Shown: positions 34,145 to 43,931 of the stretch, one piece after another
How positions within the stretch are numbered: position 1 is the first letter of the stretch
Layout: every line of letters begins with the position of its first letter
NCBI RefSeq assembly: GCF_003992615.1
Contig: NZ_RZMY01000013.1
Location: forward strand, 102,238-166,237
Direction: 5' to 3'
Origin: Flagellimonas beolgyonensis
GTDB taxonomy: Bacteria > Bacteroidota > Bacteroidia > Flavobacteriales > Flavobacteriaceae
Length of the DNA: 64,000 bases
Program-made: the position numbers and the translations under genes
Notes under the pieces: model-generated
What the model saw: only the letters and a program-made list of their open reading frames with translations
Databases searched by the model: none
Told to the model about the DNA's origin: nothing

Positions 34145-34573
34145 CTAAAGAATCTCCACTACTTCCAGGTCGAACACCAAATCGTGGCCTGCCAAGGGAT
34201 GGTTGGCATCCAAAATAATATCGTTTTCTTCCACTTTGGCCACCCTGAACTGTTGTTGCTGACCTTGGGCATTGGAGCCTACCAACCCCATACCCACTTC
34301 AGGCTTAATATCTTCCGGCAATTGCGATTTTGAGATTTTTTGAAAAAGGGCTTCATCCACCTCTCCGTAGGCATCTTTCTTATCGATCGTAATGGTCTTC
34401 TTTTCGTTGACGGCCATATCGATAAGTCCTTTTTCAAATCCCGGTATAAGCTGACCCTGACCCAAGGCTACTTCCATAGGTTCTCTTTGCAATGAGCTGT
34501 CGAAAATCTGCCCATCTGTTAATTTACCTGTGTAATGTACCCTAACGGTATCATTCGCTTTTACTTTACTCAT
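34145..34573 (-). CDS. FKBP-type peptidyl-prolyl isomerase, SlyD-like
   Basis: 142 residues, cytoplasmic, no signal. It speeds cis-trans turning of proline bonds and acts as a chaperone. The sequence VRVHYTGKLTDGQIFDSS, LGQGQLIPGFEKGLIDM and KKTITIDKKDAYGEVDEALFQKI is the FKBP part with an inserted flap (about 70-120); NHPLAGHDLVFDLEVVEI closes the domain. The His-rich tail of Escherichia coli SlyD is absent. It is a single gene with its own terminator. Confidence 0.92.
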   Translation of the reverse strand: MSKVKANDTVRVHYTGKLTDGQIFDSSLQREPMEVALGQGQLIPGFEKGLIDMAVNEKKTITIDKKDAYGEVDEALFQKISKSQLPEDIKPEVGMGLVGSNAQGQQQQFRVAKVEENDIILDANHPLAGHDLVFDLEVVEIL

Positions 34574-34704
34574 AATTTTGTTTTACGCTTTTAAAATCAA
34601 TTTGTTGCAAATATACAAGGTATAAAATGGTTCAACGAATTCGAAGTCCTAAGCGTTGCCAATCGGGGATACAATACGGTGATTAAGGCGTTAGATCACC
34701 AATT

Positions 34705-36138
34705 TTACTTCTCAATGATCAAGTTCTCTGCATATCGCAATCCTGAAACGAGCAGGTTTTTACGGTTCTTTGCCTTTTCATTGAAAGAATCGAGTGTTTC
34801 GCGATTTAATTTTCTGCCCTTGATGAAGACGGTGGATGGATTTTTCAATGTCTCAAGATCCAATAACGGATTTTCGTCGACCAATATCAAATTGGCCACC
34901 TTGCCTTCTTGAACCGTGCCCAGGTTGCCCATGATCTTGTGGGTATTGGCCGCGTTGATGGTTGCTGTTTTCAGTACCTCATAATTGGACATGCCGGCTT
35001 CTTTATAAAAGGCAAGCTCCTGATGTACAGAGAAACCCGGAAGCGTGACACCAATGCCTGCATCGGTACCGCAAATAATGGTGACGCCAGCTTCATGGAG
35101 TTTTTTGATGATGTACAGGTGAAACTCATGTTGGTTTTTAATCCGATCTACCACTCCGTCATCCTCCAATTTGGCATTGTGCCATCGATCAAACTGGGCC
35201 TTGCTGTCCTCCATTTTTATGAGTGGGTTCATATACCCCATTCCCTCCGACTCCAAAATGTGATCGTCCTTCATCATTTGGTAGATGTTGTTGAAAACCA
35301 CCAAGGTGGGGCAATGCCTACTGTATTCAGCTTCTTCATAGAGCTGGATCACATCATTTAACGTAATCGTGTCCAGCTTATATTCCAACGGTTGTTGCAC
35401 AAACTCCTCCGTATGTTCAATGGATTTGATCTGTGGATCAAAATGGAAGGAATAGGGCACTTTTTGGGAAGGATGCGCAATAATGTCCACCTCCGATTCC
35501 CGAGCCTGCTCCAGTACCGCAGTGAAAAGTTCCGGCGTTAATCCGTAGTAGGTTTTTATAAAATCGTAGCCCCGCTCCTTGTAGTCAACCACTTTATCCT
35601 TGGCTTCTTCGGAATCTACCAAATTCAGGTTGTCATCGCCAATAAATTCAGGTCCGGTCAGTTTAGGGCCCGAAGAAAATAACAAGGGCGAAATAATCTC
35701 ATTATTGTTGATGTCTTCCTTCATGCGCAAATGCATGGGCATGCCCCAAACATTGCGCACCGCCGTAACTCCGTTGGAAAGGTAAAGGCCCAATTCGTAC
35801 CGGTCCCAAACATGCACATGCATATCGATCAGTCCGGGCATCAGGTATTTGTTTTGTGCATTCACAATTTCCACGCCATCAATGGCAAGCTCATCACCAA
35901 TGCTTTGTATGATTCCATCCTTCACGTACACCATTTTGTTGGCTAAAACGGTGTCCCTATCCATGGGAATCACATTCACATGGGCAATCACGTACGAATC
36001 CTTCATTGCGGACGGGTTCTTCTTAACCTTCAGGTAGCTGGTGCCCTGAGCATCAATTGCTATGATGCTAAAAACAACAATGATCAAAAGCCCAATTAGG
36101 GCAACAACAAATTTTAATAGCTTTTTTATTAGTTTCAT
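34705..36138 (-). CDS. Membrane-anchored amidohydrolase (imidazolonepropionase-like)
   Basis: 477 residues. An N-terminal membrane segment (FVVALIGLLIIVVFSIIAI) places the enzyme outside the cytoplasm. It has the complete HxH metal motif in MPGLIDMHVHVWD, then FIKTYYGLT with the bridging Lys, IIAHPSQ and IEHTEEF His residues, and CGTDAGIGVTLPGFSVHQEL with the Asp. This is the amidohydrolase group with imidazolonepropionase, prolidase-type and unknown-substrate members. The substrate cannot be told. It stands alone, with gaps of about 130 and 240 bases on its two sides, and 36139-36381 holds nothing I can identify. Confidence 0.88.
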   Translation of the reverse strand: MKLIKKLLKFVVALIGLLIIVVFSIIAIDAQGTSYLKVKKNPSAMKDSYVIAHVNVIPMDRDTVLANKMVYVKDGIIQSIGDELAIDGVEIVNAQNKYLMPGLIDMHVHVWDRYELGLYLSNGVTAVRNVWGMPMHLRMKEDINNNEIISPLLFSSGPKLTGPEFIGDDNLNLVDSEEAKDKVVDYKERGYDFIKTYYGLTPELFTAVLEQARESEVDIIAHPSQKVPYSFHFDPQIKSIEHTEEFVQQPLEYKLDTITLNDVIQLYEEAEYSRHCPTLVVFNNIYQMMKDDHILESEGMGYMNPLIKMEDSKAQFDRWHNAKLEDDGVVDRIKNQHEFHLYIIKKLHEAGVTIICGTDAGIGVTLPGFSVHQELAFYKEAGMSNYEVLKTATINAANTHKIMGNLGTVQEGKVANLILVDENPLLDLETLKNPSTVFIKGRKLNRETLDSFNEKAKNRKNLLVSGLRYAENLIIEK

Positions 36139-36381
36139 TTAGATACGTTTCTCTGAAAGCCTTTACATGGGAATGTTTCTAATGCTTTTGTTATGAAATT
36201 TCACGTTTTAGATGGGTAGAACAAAAAGGCTGTCTTGCACATGGACAAGGCGTAATTTTTATACTTCGATTTGTCTCACTCCAACAAGAAATGTTACGTT
36301 TTCAAACAAATATTTTAAGCTCAATAAGGTAATGAAAAATGCCCCATACCGAAACCACATCCAATATGGGGCAATTGCCAA

Positions 36382-37476
36382 CTATTGGGATTCGCTGGCC
36401 AATACCTTTGTCTTGGTTGAGGTTGACTGCTCCCCTTTTAACCCAAACAGGGGTCGTAAAAACCAAATTCTTCTTATCAGAAATTCATACAAAAGATAAC
36501 AAACCGCGAAGGTGAACACCGTTACCCCCAAAAATTGCCATACGGGGTGTATGGGGATGTGCAAGATCAAATAAGCACCCAAATACATTACAAACATATG
36601 GATGATGTACACCGGATAGGCCGCCTGGCTCAAATATCCCAATACCTTACTGGGTTTGTTCAGATATGTATAACCAAGACCGAACACCCCAAAAATCCAG
36701 CAATTGGATTCCAACGCCATGAGATACCCAGGTGCCTCCAAGTTGAACGCTACGTAACGTAAGATATACAACCCAAAAGCCAGGGTCAAATAGCCCCACT
36801 TCCATTTTTTAACGGTCGCCCAAAAATGCGGACCACTGTACACGAACAGATAACCGAAAAAGAAGGCCAGGGCACCCAAAAAGAACCCATGCCAGGTCTC
36901 GGCATACAGCGAATAGATCTGTGGTTTCACCAAATAGGCTTCCAACATAAAAAACAGGGAGATCAACAACGGTCCTATAGGATTGGAAAACACCTTGTCC
37001 AAAAGTTTTTTGAACTTCCCCCCTTCCCTATTTTTCAAAAGATAGAAGATGGGCAGGAACAACAAAACATACGCGAAGATGTTCCCTAAAAACCATAGGT
37101 GTCCCATGTGTGGATAATACCCGAACGGCAGCTTATAAAAAGCCTGGAACAGATACATGTGCAAGGGAGCTATGGCCACAATACCGATCAGAAACGGCAC
37201 CAAAATACGACGGGAGCGTTCCCCGATCAGCTGTTTCCAGTTACGTTTACGCATCGCAAAGTAGAGCCCCATACCCGATACAAAAAACAGGATCGGGATC
37301 CGCCACACATTGAGCATGGTCATGGGCACCCAAAGCGTTTCCAAAGGTTTTTCGCTGCGCACAAAACCCACGAACATGGCCCAAGGTTGAAAAATAATGG
37401 CGATATGATAGATCAAAAGCAATGCAATGGTGACCACCCGTAGCCAATCGATATCGTGTCGTCTATCAGTTTTCAT
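36382..37476 (-). CDS. Acyltransferase family 3 membrane protein
   Basis: 364 residues with about ten membrane segments. The opening HDIDWLRVVTIALLLIYHIAIIF, the WRIPILFFVSGMGLYFAMRKR block, and SRRILVPFLIGIVAI are the acyltransferase 3 signature, with the conserved His in the first membrane segment. Members move acetyl or other acyl groups onto extracytoplasmic glycans, glucans or lipids. The target is unknown. It lies 19 bases downstream of the ankyrin lipoprotein gene on the same strand, so the two are likely in one operon. Confidence 0.88.
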   Translation of the reverse strand: MKTDRRHDIDWLRVVTIALLLIYHIAIIFQPWAMFVGFVRSEKPLETLWVPMTMLNVWRIPILFFVSGMGLYFAMRKRNWKQLIGERSRRILVPFLIGIVAIAPLHMYLFQAFYKLPFGYYPHMGHLWFLGNIFAYVLLFLPIFYLLKNREGGKFKKLLDKVFSNPIGPLLISLFFMLEAYLVKPQIYSLYAETWHGFFLGALAFFFGYLFVYSGPHFWATVKKWKWGYLTLAFGLYILRYVAFNLEAPGYLMALESNCWIFGVFGLGYTYLNKPSKVLGYLSQAAYPVYIIHMFVMYLGAYLILHIPIHPVWQFLGVTVFTFAVCYLLYEFLIRRIWFLRPLFGLKGEQSTSTKTKVLASESQ

Positions 37477-37495
37477 GACTTTTCGTTTTTTGGAT

Positions 37496-38083
37496 TTATT
37501 GCAACATCATGGCAACCACGGGACGGGTCTTTTCCACTTCGGCCATATCAAGATTTAAACCGATCGGGGCCAATTGTTGTTGCATCATTTCATAAATGGG
37601 TTTAATATTCTCAAATGGACCCATTACCGTTTCTCTGGGCGTTACGCCAAAGTTGTTTTTAACGGTTTTGTCGGCACCGGCATCCATTAGCATCTGAACC
37701 GCTTCTACCCTACAAAAAAAAGCGGCCACATGCAGTGCCGTGGAACCATCATTGTTCTTGATGGACAGATCGGCATCGGCATCGATAAGGGCCTGTGCAA
37801 TATCATTTTTCTCAAAGGTGATTGCGGTGATCAAGGGGGTGGCACCACTCAGGGCATCCTTTTCGTTGATGTCGGTTCCGGCTGCGATGTGCTGTTTTAC
37901 CACATCAAGGTTACCGGTGACCACGGCAGCCTGCAGTGCCATATCTGGAGCCTTGACCTCGGTTTGGGCCGTGCTGGTTGCATCGGACTTTTCTTTTTGT
38001 TGTCCACAGGCTGTTAAACTTACCGCTGCCAGCAACACTACATAACTTACTTTTTTTACGGAATTGAATTGAAATTTTCTCAT
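37496..38083 (-). CDS. Ankyrin-repeat lipoprotein
   Basis: 195 residues from the ATG at 38083. A lipoprotein signal ends in LTAC (about Cys24). Three or four ankyrin repeats follow: DMALQAAVVTGNLDVVKQHI, GATPLITAITFEKNDIAQALI, GSTALHVAAFFCRVEAVQMLM. These form a protein-binding stack, here in the periplasm. Bacterial ankyrin lipoproteins often guard against catalase or bind a partner enzyme, but no partner is evident. It is divergent from the AraC/TPR regulator gene and upstream of the acyltransferase gene, so the regulator may control both. Confidence 0.87.
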   Translation of the reverse strand: MRKFQFNSVKKVSYVVLLAAVSLTACGQQKEKSDATSTAQTEVKAPDMALQAAVVTGNLDVVKQHIAAGTDINEKDALSGATPLITAITFEKNDIAQALIDADADLSIKNNDGSTALHVAAFFCRVEAVQMLMDAGADKTVKNNFGVTPRETVMGPFENIKPIYEMMQQQLAPIGLNLDMAEVEKTRPVVAMMLQ

Positions 38084-38264
38084 GACTTTACATTTTGATT
38101 TGTTGAACATTAAATTTTACAGTACAAAGTTCCCGTAAAGGCCGATGCAGGACCAATCACCTATGCTGCGAAGGATGTAAGGGGTGCACAAGGGATGAAA
38201 ATTATGGTGCAGGGATATAAATTATGCGGCAAAACATGCATTTTAGCCATGAAAATGAATCACT

Positions 38265-38272
38265 TATATTTG
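38265..38272 (+). promoter_or_regulatory. TAnnTTTG promoter box of the AraC/TPR regulator gene
   Basis: TATATTTG at 38265-38272 is a full match to the Bacteroidota -7 box and lies 35 bases before the ATG at 38308. It supports that start against an in-frame ATG at 38224, which would lie upstream of the promoter. Confidence 0.6.
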
Positions 38273-38307
38273 TGCAATGCAACGCACCTGCCAATCCTAA
38301 AAACACT

Positions 38308-40374
38308 ATGTCGGAACAACCCAAAGGGCTAAAATTTACCGATCAGGCCAAGGCCATAGTCCTGGAAAATCTGGACAACGAACACTTTGGGGTTTCCGAA
38401 TTGGCAGCGGCCATGCACATGAGCCGCTCCAACCTATTGCGCAAGTGCAAAAAACAGACCCAGCTCTCGGCCAGCCAATTCATCCGACAAATTCGATTGG
38501 AAGAGGCCATGGAACTGCTCAAGGAAACCGACCTGACCGTTTCCGAAGTATCCTATCGGGTAGGTTTTGGCAGCACCTCCTATTTTATCAAATGTTTTCG
38601 TGAGCACTACGGCCATCCGCCCGGGGAAGTGAACAAACCCGGTTTTGAACCGTCCGTACAAATTGCCGAGAATCGCACAGTTGGGCAGCGCTATAAATGG
38701 TCGTTGGTTGCGGCAGCCATCTTGGTTCTTCTAGGGTTGGGGTATATTTTAATGCCCAACTCCCCTACTCCCATTCCTTCTGAAAAAGCGATAGTGGAAA
38801 AATCCATTGCGGTTTTGCCCTTCAAAAATGAGAGCAGCGATTCCACCAACCTCTATTTTGTGAACGGTTTAATGGAAGCTTCGTTGGGCAACCTGCAAAA
38901 GATTGAAGAGTTGCGCGTCATCAGTCGTACTTCGGTGGAAAAGTACCGGCATTCCGACAAAAACATCGGGGAAATTGCATCTGAGCTCAACGTGAATTAC
39001 ATAGTGGAAGGCAGTGGACAAAAAATTGGCGATCAAGTGCTGTTGAACATCCAACTGATCGATGCAGCTACAGATACCCGAGTGTGGGGGGAACAATATA
39101 CCTATGGGTTGGTGGATGTATTTGCCCTTCAGAACGAAGTGGCCAAAAAGATCGCCGATGCCATCGAGGCCAAGATCACCCCATCCGAGTTGGAACAAAT
39201 CGATAAAAAACCCACGGATAACCTCGTGGCCTACGATTATTTCCTTCAGGCCCAGGAACCTTTTAATCGACAAACCATTGAAGGACTTTTGGAGGCTATT
39301 CCGTTTTTTGAAAAAGCGGTTGGGGAAGACCCACAATTCGCATTGGCCTATGCCGATCTGGCGATAGCCTACTATTATTTGGATCTGTACAAAAAGGAAA
39401 AACAGTATACCGAAACCATAAACAACTATGCCGACAAGGCGTTGTTGCATGATTCCAAATTAACCGAGAGTTTGATTGCAAAGGCCTTGTATTACGAACA
39501 CATTGGGGAGTACCGATTGGCAGTCCCCCATTTGGAAAAAGCGTTGGAGTACAATCCCAATGCATCGGGGGTGGTAAATATGTTATCCTCCCTTTACGCC
39601 AATTCCCTACCCGATACCGGTAAATATTTGGAATATGCCCTAAAGGGCATTCAATTGGATATCGCCAGCAACGATTCCATTGGAAAGAGTTATATCTACC
39701 TGCACCTGAGCAATGCCTTGATTCAGTCGGGGTTTACCGAGGAAGCCTTGACCTACATCCAAAAGTCCAGTGCCTACTATCCCGATAACTATTATGCACC
39801 CTACCTAAGGGCCTATATTCTGTATGCTCGGGACAAGGACATCGAGCAAACCTTGAAATTGGTGAAAGCCGAACTGCAAAAGGATTCCACGCGGCTTGAT
39901 ATATTACAGGAAGTGGCCAAGTTGCATTACTTTCAAAAAGAATTCGACAGTGCCTACCCCTACTACAAGGCTTTTGATGACATCCGAAGGACCCAAGGAT
40001 TGTACATTTACCCCCAAGAGGATATTAAAATTGGCGTCACCTTTGAACAAATGGGATTCCAGGAAGAAGCGGATAGGCTATTTACCTCGTATACTGAATA
40101 CTGCGAAAACGACCAATCCATCTATCAACCGGCGAGTATGGCGGTAAAATATGCCCACGAGGGCAAACTGGACCAAGCCATTGCCGAATTGAAGAAGTTT
40201 TCCACCAAAAACCATTTTCAGTACTGGATCATCTTGTTCATGAAATTGGATCCCGCTTTACAACCCCTCGAAGTCCACCCAGAATATAAGGCCGTTATGC
40301 AAAAAATCGAAGAGCGGTTTTGGGAAAACCATGATCGGTTAAAGAAAACCCTTGAGGAAAAAGGGTTACTCTAA
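38308..40374 (+). CDS. AraC-type regulator fused to a membrane segment and TPR domain
   Basis: 688 residues. The N-terminal AraC HTH pair (residues about 15-108) has SELAAAMHMSRSNLLRKCKK, FIRQIRLEEAMELLK and VSYRVGFGSTSYFIKCFREHYGHPPGE. A membrane segment follows at 131-149. Outside the membrane is a TolB/FlgO-like domain starting SIAVLPFKNESSD (about 166-290), then TPR helices to the end. So the DNA-binding part is in the cytoplasm and the sensory part is in the periplasm, a one-component design. It is divergent from the ankyrin lipoprotein and acyltransferase genes, which are its likely targets. The cyclase at 52265-54370 has the same TolB-like and TPR layout. Confidence 0.88.
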   Translation: MSEQPKGLKFTDQAKAIVLENLDNEHFGVSELAAAMHMSRSNLLRKCKKQTQLSASQFIRQIRLEEAMELLKETDLTVSEVSYRVGFGSTSYFIKCFREHYGHPPGEVNKPGFEPSVQIAENRTVGQRYKWSLVAAAILVLLGLGYILMPNSPTPIPSEKAIVEKSIAVLPFKNESSDSTNLYFVNGLMEASLGNLQKIEELRVISRTSVEKYRHSDKNIGEIASELNVNYIVEGSGQKIGDQVLLNIQLIDAATDTRVWGEQYTYGLVDVFALQNEVAKKIADAIEAKITPSELEQIDKKPTDNLVAYDYFLQAQEPFNRQTIEGLLEAIPFFEKAVGEDPQFALAYADLAIAYYYLDLYKKEKQYTETINNYADKALLHDSKLTESLIAKALYYEHIGEYRLAVPHLEKALEYNPNASGVVNMLSSLYANSLPDTGKYLEYALKGIQLDIASNDSIGKSYIYLHLSNALIQSGFTEEALTYIQKSSAYYPDNYYAPYLRAYILYARDKDIEQTLKLVKAELQKDSTRLDILQEVAKLHYFQKEFDSAYPYYKAFDDIRRTQGLYIYPQEDIKIGVTFEQMGFQEEADRLFTSYTEYCENDQSIYQPASMAVKYAHEGKLDQAIAELKKFSTKNHFQYWIILFMKLDPALQPLEVHPEYKAVMQKIEERFWENHDRLKKTLEEKGLL

Positions 40375-40388
40375 ACCTTTGCTTCGTT

Positions 40389-40973
40389 TTAAACACATTG
40401 GATGTCCGCATCGGGCAAGGGGCGGTACGAATAGTACTGCAATACCTCTTCCAAGGCCAGTTTCAATGCTTTGTTCACCGGGACGATCTTACTGCCCAGT
40501 TGATAGTCAATCTGGTTCAATTGCATGTAATAATCCGTGAACACGGGCACATACAACCCTTGAGCAATGGCTTCCGAAACCGTTTTATAGTTTTCGGCCT
40601 GTCCCTCCCTAATGATCTTGCAAGTGGCCAATCGCAAACTGCCGTACTTGTCCCTCGTGGCGCCAAAACCAAACAACCTGCAGATCAATCCACGGTAGGG
40701 GTAGCTGCCACAATGACCATGACCTTCCACCGATAAGGGTTGGAACAAAAAACAATGGGAACGAGGGTTACTGTTCAGGGTATCCAACATCTGTTCCGCT
40801 TCACCTATTAAAAAAAGATGGAATGCCCAGGGCAAAAACTCCAAGGGTGAGGCCTCGATATGGGGATAGGAACAGCATTTTCCACAGCCTGAGACACAAC
40901 CCAGACCTGATGTCTGCTGAAATTGGGCGCTCTCCTTTTCCAATTGGCCGAACAACTGTTCCACCAATCGCAC
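40389..40973 (-). CDS. YkgJ-family cysteine-cluster protein
   Basis: 194 residues. The Cys-rich start GCVSGCGKCCSYPHIEASPLEFLPW and later GHCGSYPYRGLICRLFGFG fit the YkgJ family, which is thought to hold a zinc or iron-sulfur site. No enzymatic role is known for it. The start is taken as the GTG at 40973, as no ATG is in frame upstream before a stop. The Cys cluster lies about residues 25-35 from that start, close to the usual place. It is convergent with the AraC/TPR gene with a 14-base gap. Confidence 0.8.
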   Translation of the reverse strand: MRLVEQLFGQLEKESAQFQQTSGLGCVSGCGKCCSYPHIEASPLEFLPWAFHLFLIGEAEQMLDTLNSNPRSHCFLFQPLSVEGHGHCGSYPYRGLICRLFGFGATRDKYGSLRLATCKIIREGQAENYKTVSEAIAQGLYVPVFTDYYMQLNQIDYQLGSKIVPVNKALKLALEEVLQYYSYRPLPDADIQCV

Positions 40974-41092
40974 TTTATGATCTAATGTCAGAAATTTTTG
41001 TTCGAAGGTATGTCAAATTTTGACACGCAAATGCAATTCCTTATCAAATATTTTTAGGTGAAATTGGGGCGAAAAAGGCCTGTGCAGCAGCA

Positions 41093-41872
41093 TCAATAAG
41101 CAATGGAAACCTCATTATATTGGACCTTTTCGATTATCTCCTCCCGATTGCTGTCCACTGTGCGGGAATATAAATCCTTGGTGACCGGGTAGGCCTCGAG
41201 TTCCCCTTCCCAAAGATCGTCGTTGATGATCCGCAACACATCGTAAGCGGTATTACCCTGGTGTAACCACGATTCCACATCTTCATCCTTTAGGATGACC
41301 GGTCTCCGACGTTCGGTTTGGGGCTCTTTATTGTGGATTTTGTAAAGTAAGGCATCCTCTTTGGGCAAGGCCTGTCGGGTCAATAAAGTGAAGGTATTCC
41401 GGCCATCCGCATTGGTGGAATAGATACCGGCCAAATAAATGGGATCGTTGTTCTTGCGATGAATGTAAAAGGGTACCTTAAACTCCTTTCCCTTAACCTT
41501 TACATGGGTGTTGTGGGGTTCAAAAAAGCCGTCCACCGGAACAATGCACCGCTTTTGCAACGGTTGGTAATGCTGCGCATAATAACCGAACAGCTTCTCA
41601 CTCTGGGCATTGAGTCCGCCAAAAGATTTCAAGTTTTGCTTAAAATAGGCTTCGTAATTATGCTGTGGTTCAGTTGATGGCATAATCCCCCAACGCGCCG
41701 CTACCAGTTTACCAGGATCTTCTTGGGGAATCATCCACATTACGGGATGTGACCATCCGTTGGCATGAAAATAAATGAGTTCCAATTCCTCCTGTGTCCC
41801 CTCCAAGGGAACTGCATCAAAGATCTTGGACAACTCCGATTTCTTCCGTGTCTGGCGCGTGGAATAGCACAT
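41093..41872 (-). CDS. SOS response-associated peptidase, HMCES/YedK family
   Basis: 259 residues. The catalytic Cys2 is retained (MCYSTRQ). Other family parts are AARWGIMPS, GGLNAQSEKLF with the conserved Asn, KRCIVPVDGFFEP with the catalytic Glu, and PVILKDED. These proteins form a thiazolidine crosslink to abasic sites in single-stranded DNA and protect replication forks. The usual His in front of RMPVIL is replaced by a longer insert, HNKEPQTERRRPVIL. It is a single gene; the space after it has a heptanucleotide repeat tract. Confidence 0.9.
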   Translation of the reverse strand: MCYSTRQTRKKSELSKIFDAVPLEGTQEELELIYFHANGWSHPVMWMIPQEDPGKLVAARWGIMPSTEPQHNYEAYFKQNLKSFGGLNAQSEKLFGYYAQHYQPLQKRCIVPVDGFFEPHNTHVKVKGKEFKVPFYIHRKNNDPIYLAGIYSTNADGRNTFTLLTRQALPKEDALLYKIHNKEPQTERRRPVILKDEDVESWLHQGNTAYDVLRIINDDLWEGELEAYPVTKDLYSRTVDSNREEIIEKVQYNEVSIAY

Positions 41873-41920
41873 CGTTTGAGGTTGTTTTCTAATTACACTT
41901 TATTATTAATTACCCATTTA

Positions 41921-42011
41921 CTTTCACCCTCACCTTTAACCTTTAACCTTTAACTTTTACCTTTTACCTTTAACTTAAAACTTTCAATTTTCAACTTATT
42001 ACTTAAAAGCT
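41921..42011. repeat. Array of 13 degenerate 7-bp repeats (TTTAACC/TTTACCT type)
   Basis: In one phase the sequence reads CTTTCAC CCTCACC TTTAACC ... TCAACTT ATTACTT AAAAGCT, each unit 7 bases. The last unit ends at the stop of the pseudogene copy. A closely related array lies at 44668-44751 after the intact aminotransferase gene, so array and gene end were copied together. Confidence 0.75.
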
Positions 42012-42236
42012 ACCCCAGCCCTTCGAACAGCGCCAACGCCCTATCAATTTCTTCCTTGGAATTATAGATATGCACTGAATGACGCAGCATTTCACTACCC
42101 ACCGAACGGGGTTGCAAGCGTTCCTTTTCCCATATATTTCTGCAATTCCGGCCCTGACATCCCAGCTAGGCCGTATGTGGCAATGCCCGCTGCCATGTCC
42201 TCATTGGTTAAAGAAAAAATGGTAACATCTTTCTTA
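42010..42236 (-). pseudogene. Frameshifted 3' fragment of a class V aminotransferase gene
   Basis: About 75 codons on the minus strand match the C-terminus of the gene at 44750-46027: TNEDMAAGIATYGLAGMSGP..., then RSVGSEMLRHSVHIYN and EEIDRAL. A two-base deletion after QKYM (ATGTGGGAA became ATGGGAA) shifts the frame, so the fragment cannot be read through. No 5' part is present: the stop codon of the adjacent LRR gene lies exactly at its upstream edge. It is a relic of a duplicated gene or of a recombination event. Confidence 0.85.
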
Positions 42237-43931
42237 AGGATAAAGATTGTTGTTAACCAACCATCCATAGGACTCTCTCAACTCATTTACTTTATCAACG
42301 GTCGTCTGGTCGATTAATTCCGTACCAGGATTATATTGAAAGTCTATATTTCCTCCTGTGATGGAATTAATAACAGTATTATCGTAAACACCTGAAATTA
42401 TTTGATCTAATTTACTTTCCGTAAATTGATTCAAGCCAATATGAAGCAATGATATTAGGGTGTTGTTGGACAAATTCAAATCACTTAAATTATTGTTTTG
42501 AATACTTAGGGATTCCAATTTTAAATTATTGGATAAATCTATTTCATCTATCAAATTATCTTTAACAAACAAACTAAATAATTCTGGGCTATTTGAAACG
42601 TCAATAGTACTGATTTGATTATCATATAACTCAAGAAAAACAAGACTTACATTATTCAAAAAATCGATTTCAGAAATATTGTTTGACCCAATATTAAGAT
42701 AAACTAATTTGACATTATTTGTAACATCCAACGCAGACAAGTCATTAAGATGTAATCCTAACTGTTCCAATTCCAAGTTGGAACTAATATCAATTTGAGT
42801 CAATGCATTTCCGTATGCAATCAAAGTATTTAATTTAGTATTGTTTGTAACATCCAAATTGGAAAGTAGATTATTCCCAACAAGCAATGTCTCCAATTCC
42901 AAATTTTGGGAAACATCCAAACTTGTCAATTCATTATCATTAAAATGCATTGCCTTCAGTTTTGTGTTTTTGGTAACATCAATACTGGAAATTTTGTGAT
43001 GTCCTAACCAAATTACCTCTAGTAAATTGTTTTGAGTAATATCAATTGAAGAGAGCTGTCCCCCATACGCCCCAAATTCTTTGAGCATAGTCAGATTATT
43101 CAAATCAACAGAAACCAGATTAGTGTAATAATCATCTTCAGATACACTCTTTAAAATCACATTAGTCAAAACCTTAATAGCTCCAATAATTTTTATCCCA
43201 TAAATACCGTTTTGTTCATATTTGTGGGTTATCTCTTGATTTTCAGTAACTTCACTTTGGTTCGATACATATTCTTCAATAGTGCCATCGCCCCAATCAA
43301 TTTGATACGTTGAACCTGTCAGCGATTTCAAGGAAATTATTTTTGTTGTTATGCTTTCTGAATCATCAACGGTTAACGTAAAAAATTCTTCGGCTACAGA
43401 AAAAATAAGGTCATCTTCCTCATATCCAAATTCTACCCAAGAAAAGCCTGCAGCTTCAATATTTTCAATAGGTGTATTATTTGAATCCGCTTCTTTAACC
43501 GTAAAATTATATGGCAATGAAGTTCCACTAAACTGAGATAAAGCTGAATTGGCTTTTGGCACTAGGGAAATCACAGTATCATCAGAATCCACTACAATAA
43601 ACTCCGTTAATTTGTAAGCTCCGGGGTCCAACTTTATTTCTTCTGTAACAAAATCACCTCCCTGTTCAACAACATCAATCTTTTGTCTACCCAATACTGT
43701 ACTGCCCTCACTGGTCTCTATACTTACAAAAACATAGGCCGGTATAAATTCCTTTGCTGCTAAATCGGTTGATCTCTTGGAAGTAATCTCTTTGTTGGTA
43801 ATACTAAAAGATTGTATCCCTTGCTCTACGGCACGTGGGGTTTCTGGAATGTTTGGGGTTAAAGTTCCTTCACTTTTCGAGCAAGAAATAAAAATGCTTA
43901 AAAAGAAAAGAAAAGCAAATGCTTTTCTCAT
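42234..43931 (-). CDS. Leucine-rich-repeat lipoprotein with a PKD-like domain
   Basis: 565 residues, notably AT-rich. The lipoprotein signal ends at FISC (about Cys17). Residues about 20-190 are a DUF4493-like or similar beta region of unknown type. Residues about 205-260 look like a PKD domain (YQIDWGDGTIEEYV...THKYEQNGIYGIKI). From about 275 there are some ten repeats of 21 residues, such as LVYLNIGSNNISEIDFLNNVS and LESLSIQNNNLSDLNLSNN, which form an LRR solenoid. It is probably a surface binding protein. It lies between a broken and an intact aminotransferase 3' end, so it arrived by insertion or recombination. Confidence 0.85.
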   Translation of the reverse strand: MRKAFAFLFFLSIFISCSKSEGTLTPNIPETPRAVEQGIQSFSITNKEITSKRSTDLAAKEFIPAYVFVSIETSEGSTVLGRQKIDVVEQGGDFVTEEIKLDPGAYKLTEFIVVDSDDTVISLVPKANSALSQFSGTSLPYNFTVKEADSNNTPIENIEAAGFSWVEFGYEEDDLIFSVAEEFFTLTVDDSESITTKIISLKSLTGSTYQIDWGDGTIEEYVSNQSEVTENQEITHKYEQNGIYGIKIIGAIKVLTNVILKSVSEDDYYTNLVSVDLNNLTMLKEFGAYGGQLSSIDITQNNLLEVIWLGHHKISSIDVTKNTKLKAMHFNDNELTSLDVSQNLELETLLVGNNLLSNLDVTNNTKLNTLIAYGNALTQIDISSNLELEQLGLHLNDLSALDVTNNVKLVYLNIGSNNISEIDFLNNVSLVFLELYDNQISTIDVSNSPELFSLFVKDNLIDEIDLSNNLKLESLSIQNNNLSDLNLSNNTLISLLHIGLNQFTESKLDQIISGVYDNTVINSITGGNIDFQYNPGTELIDQTTVDKVNELRESYGWLVNNNLYP

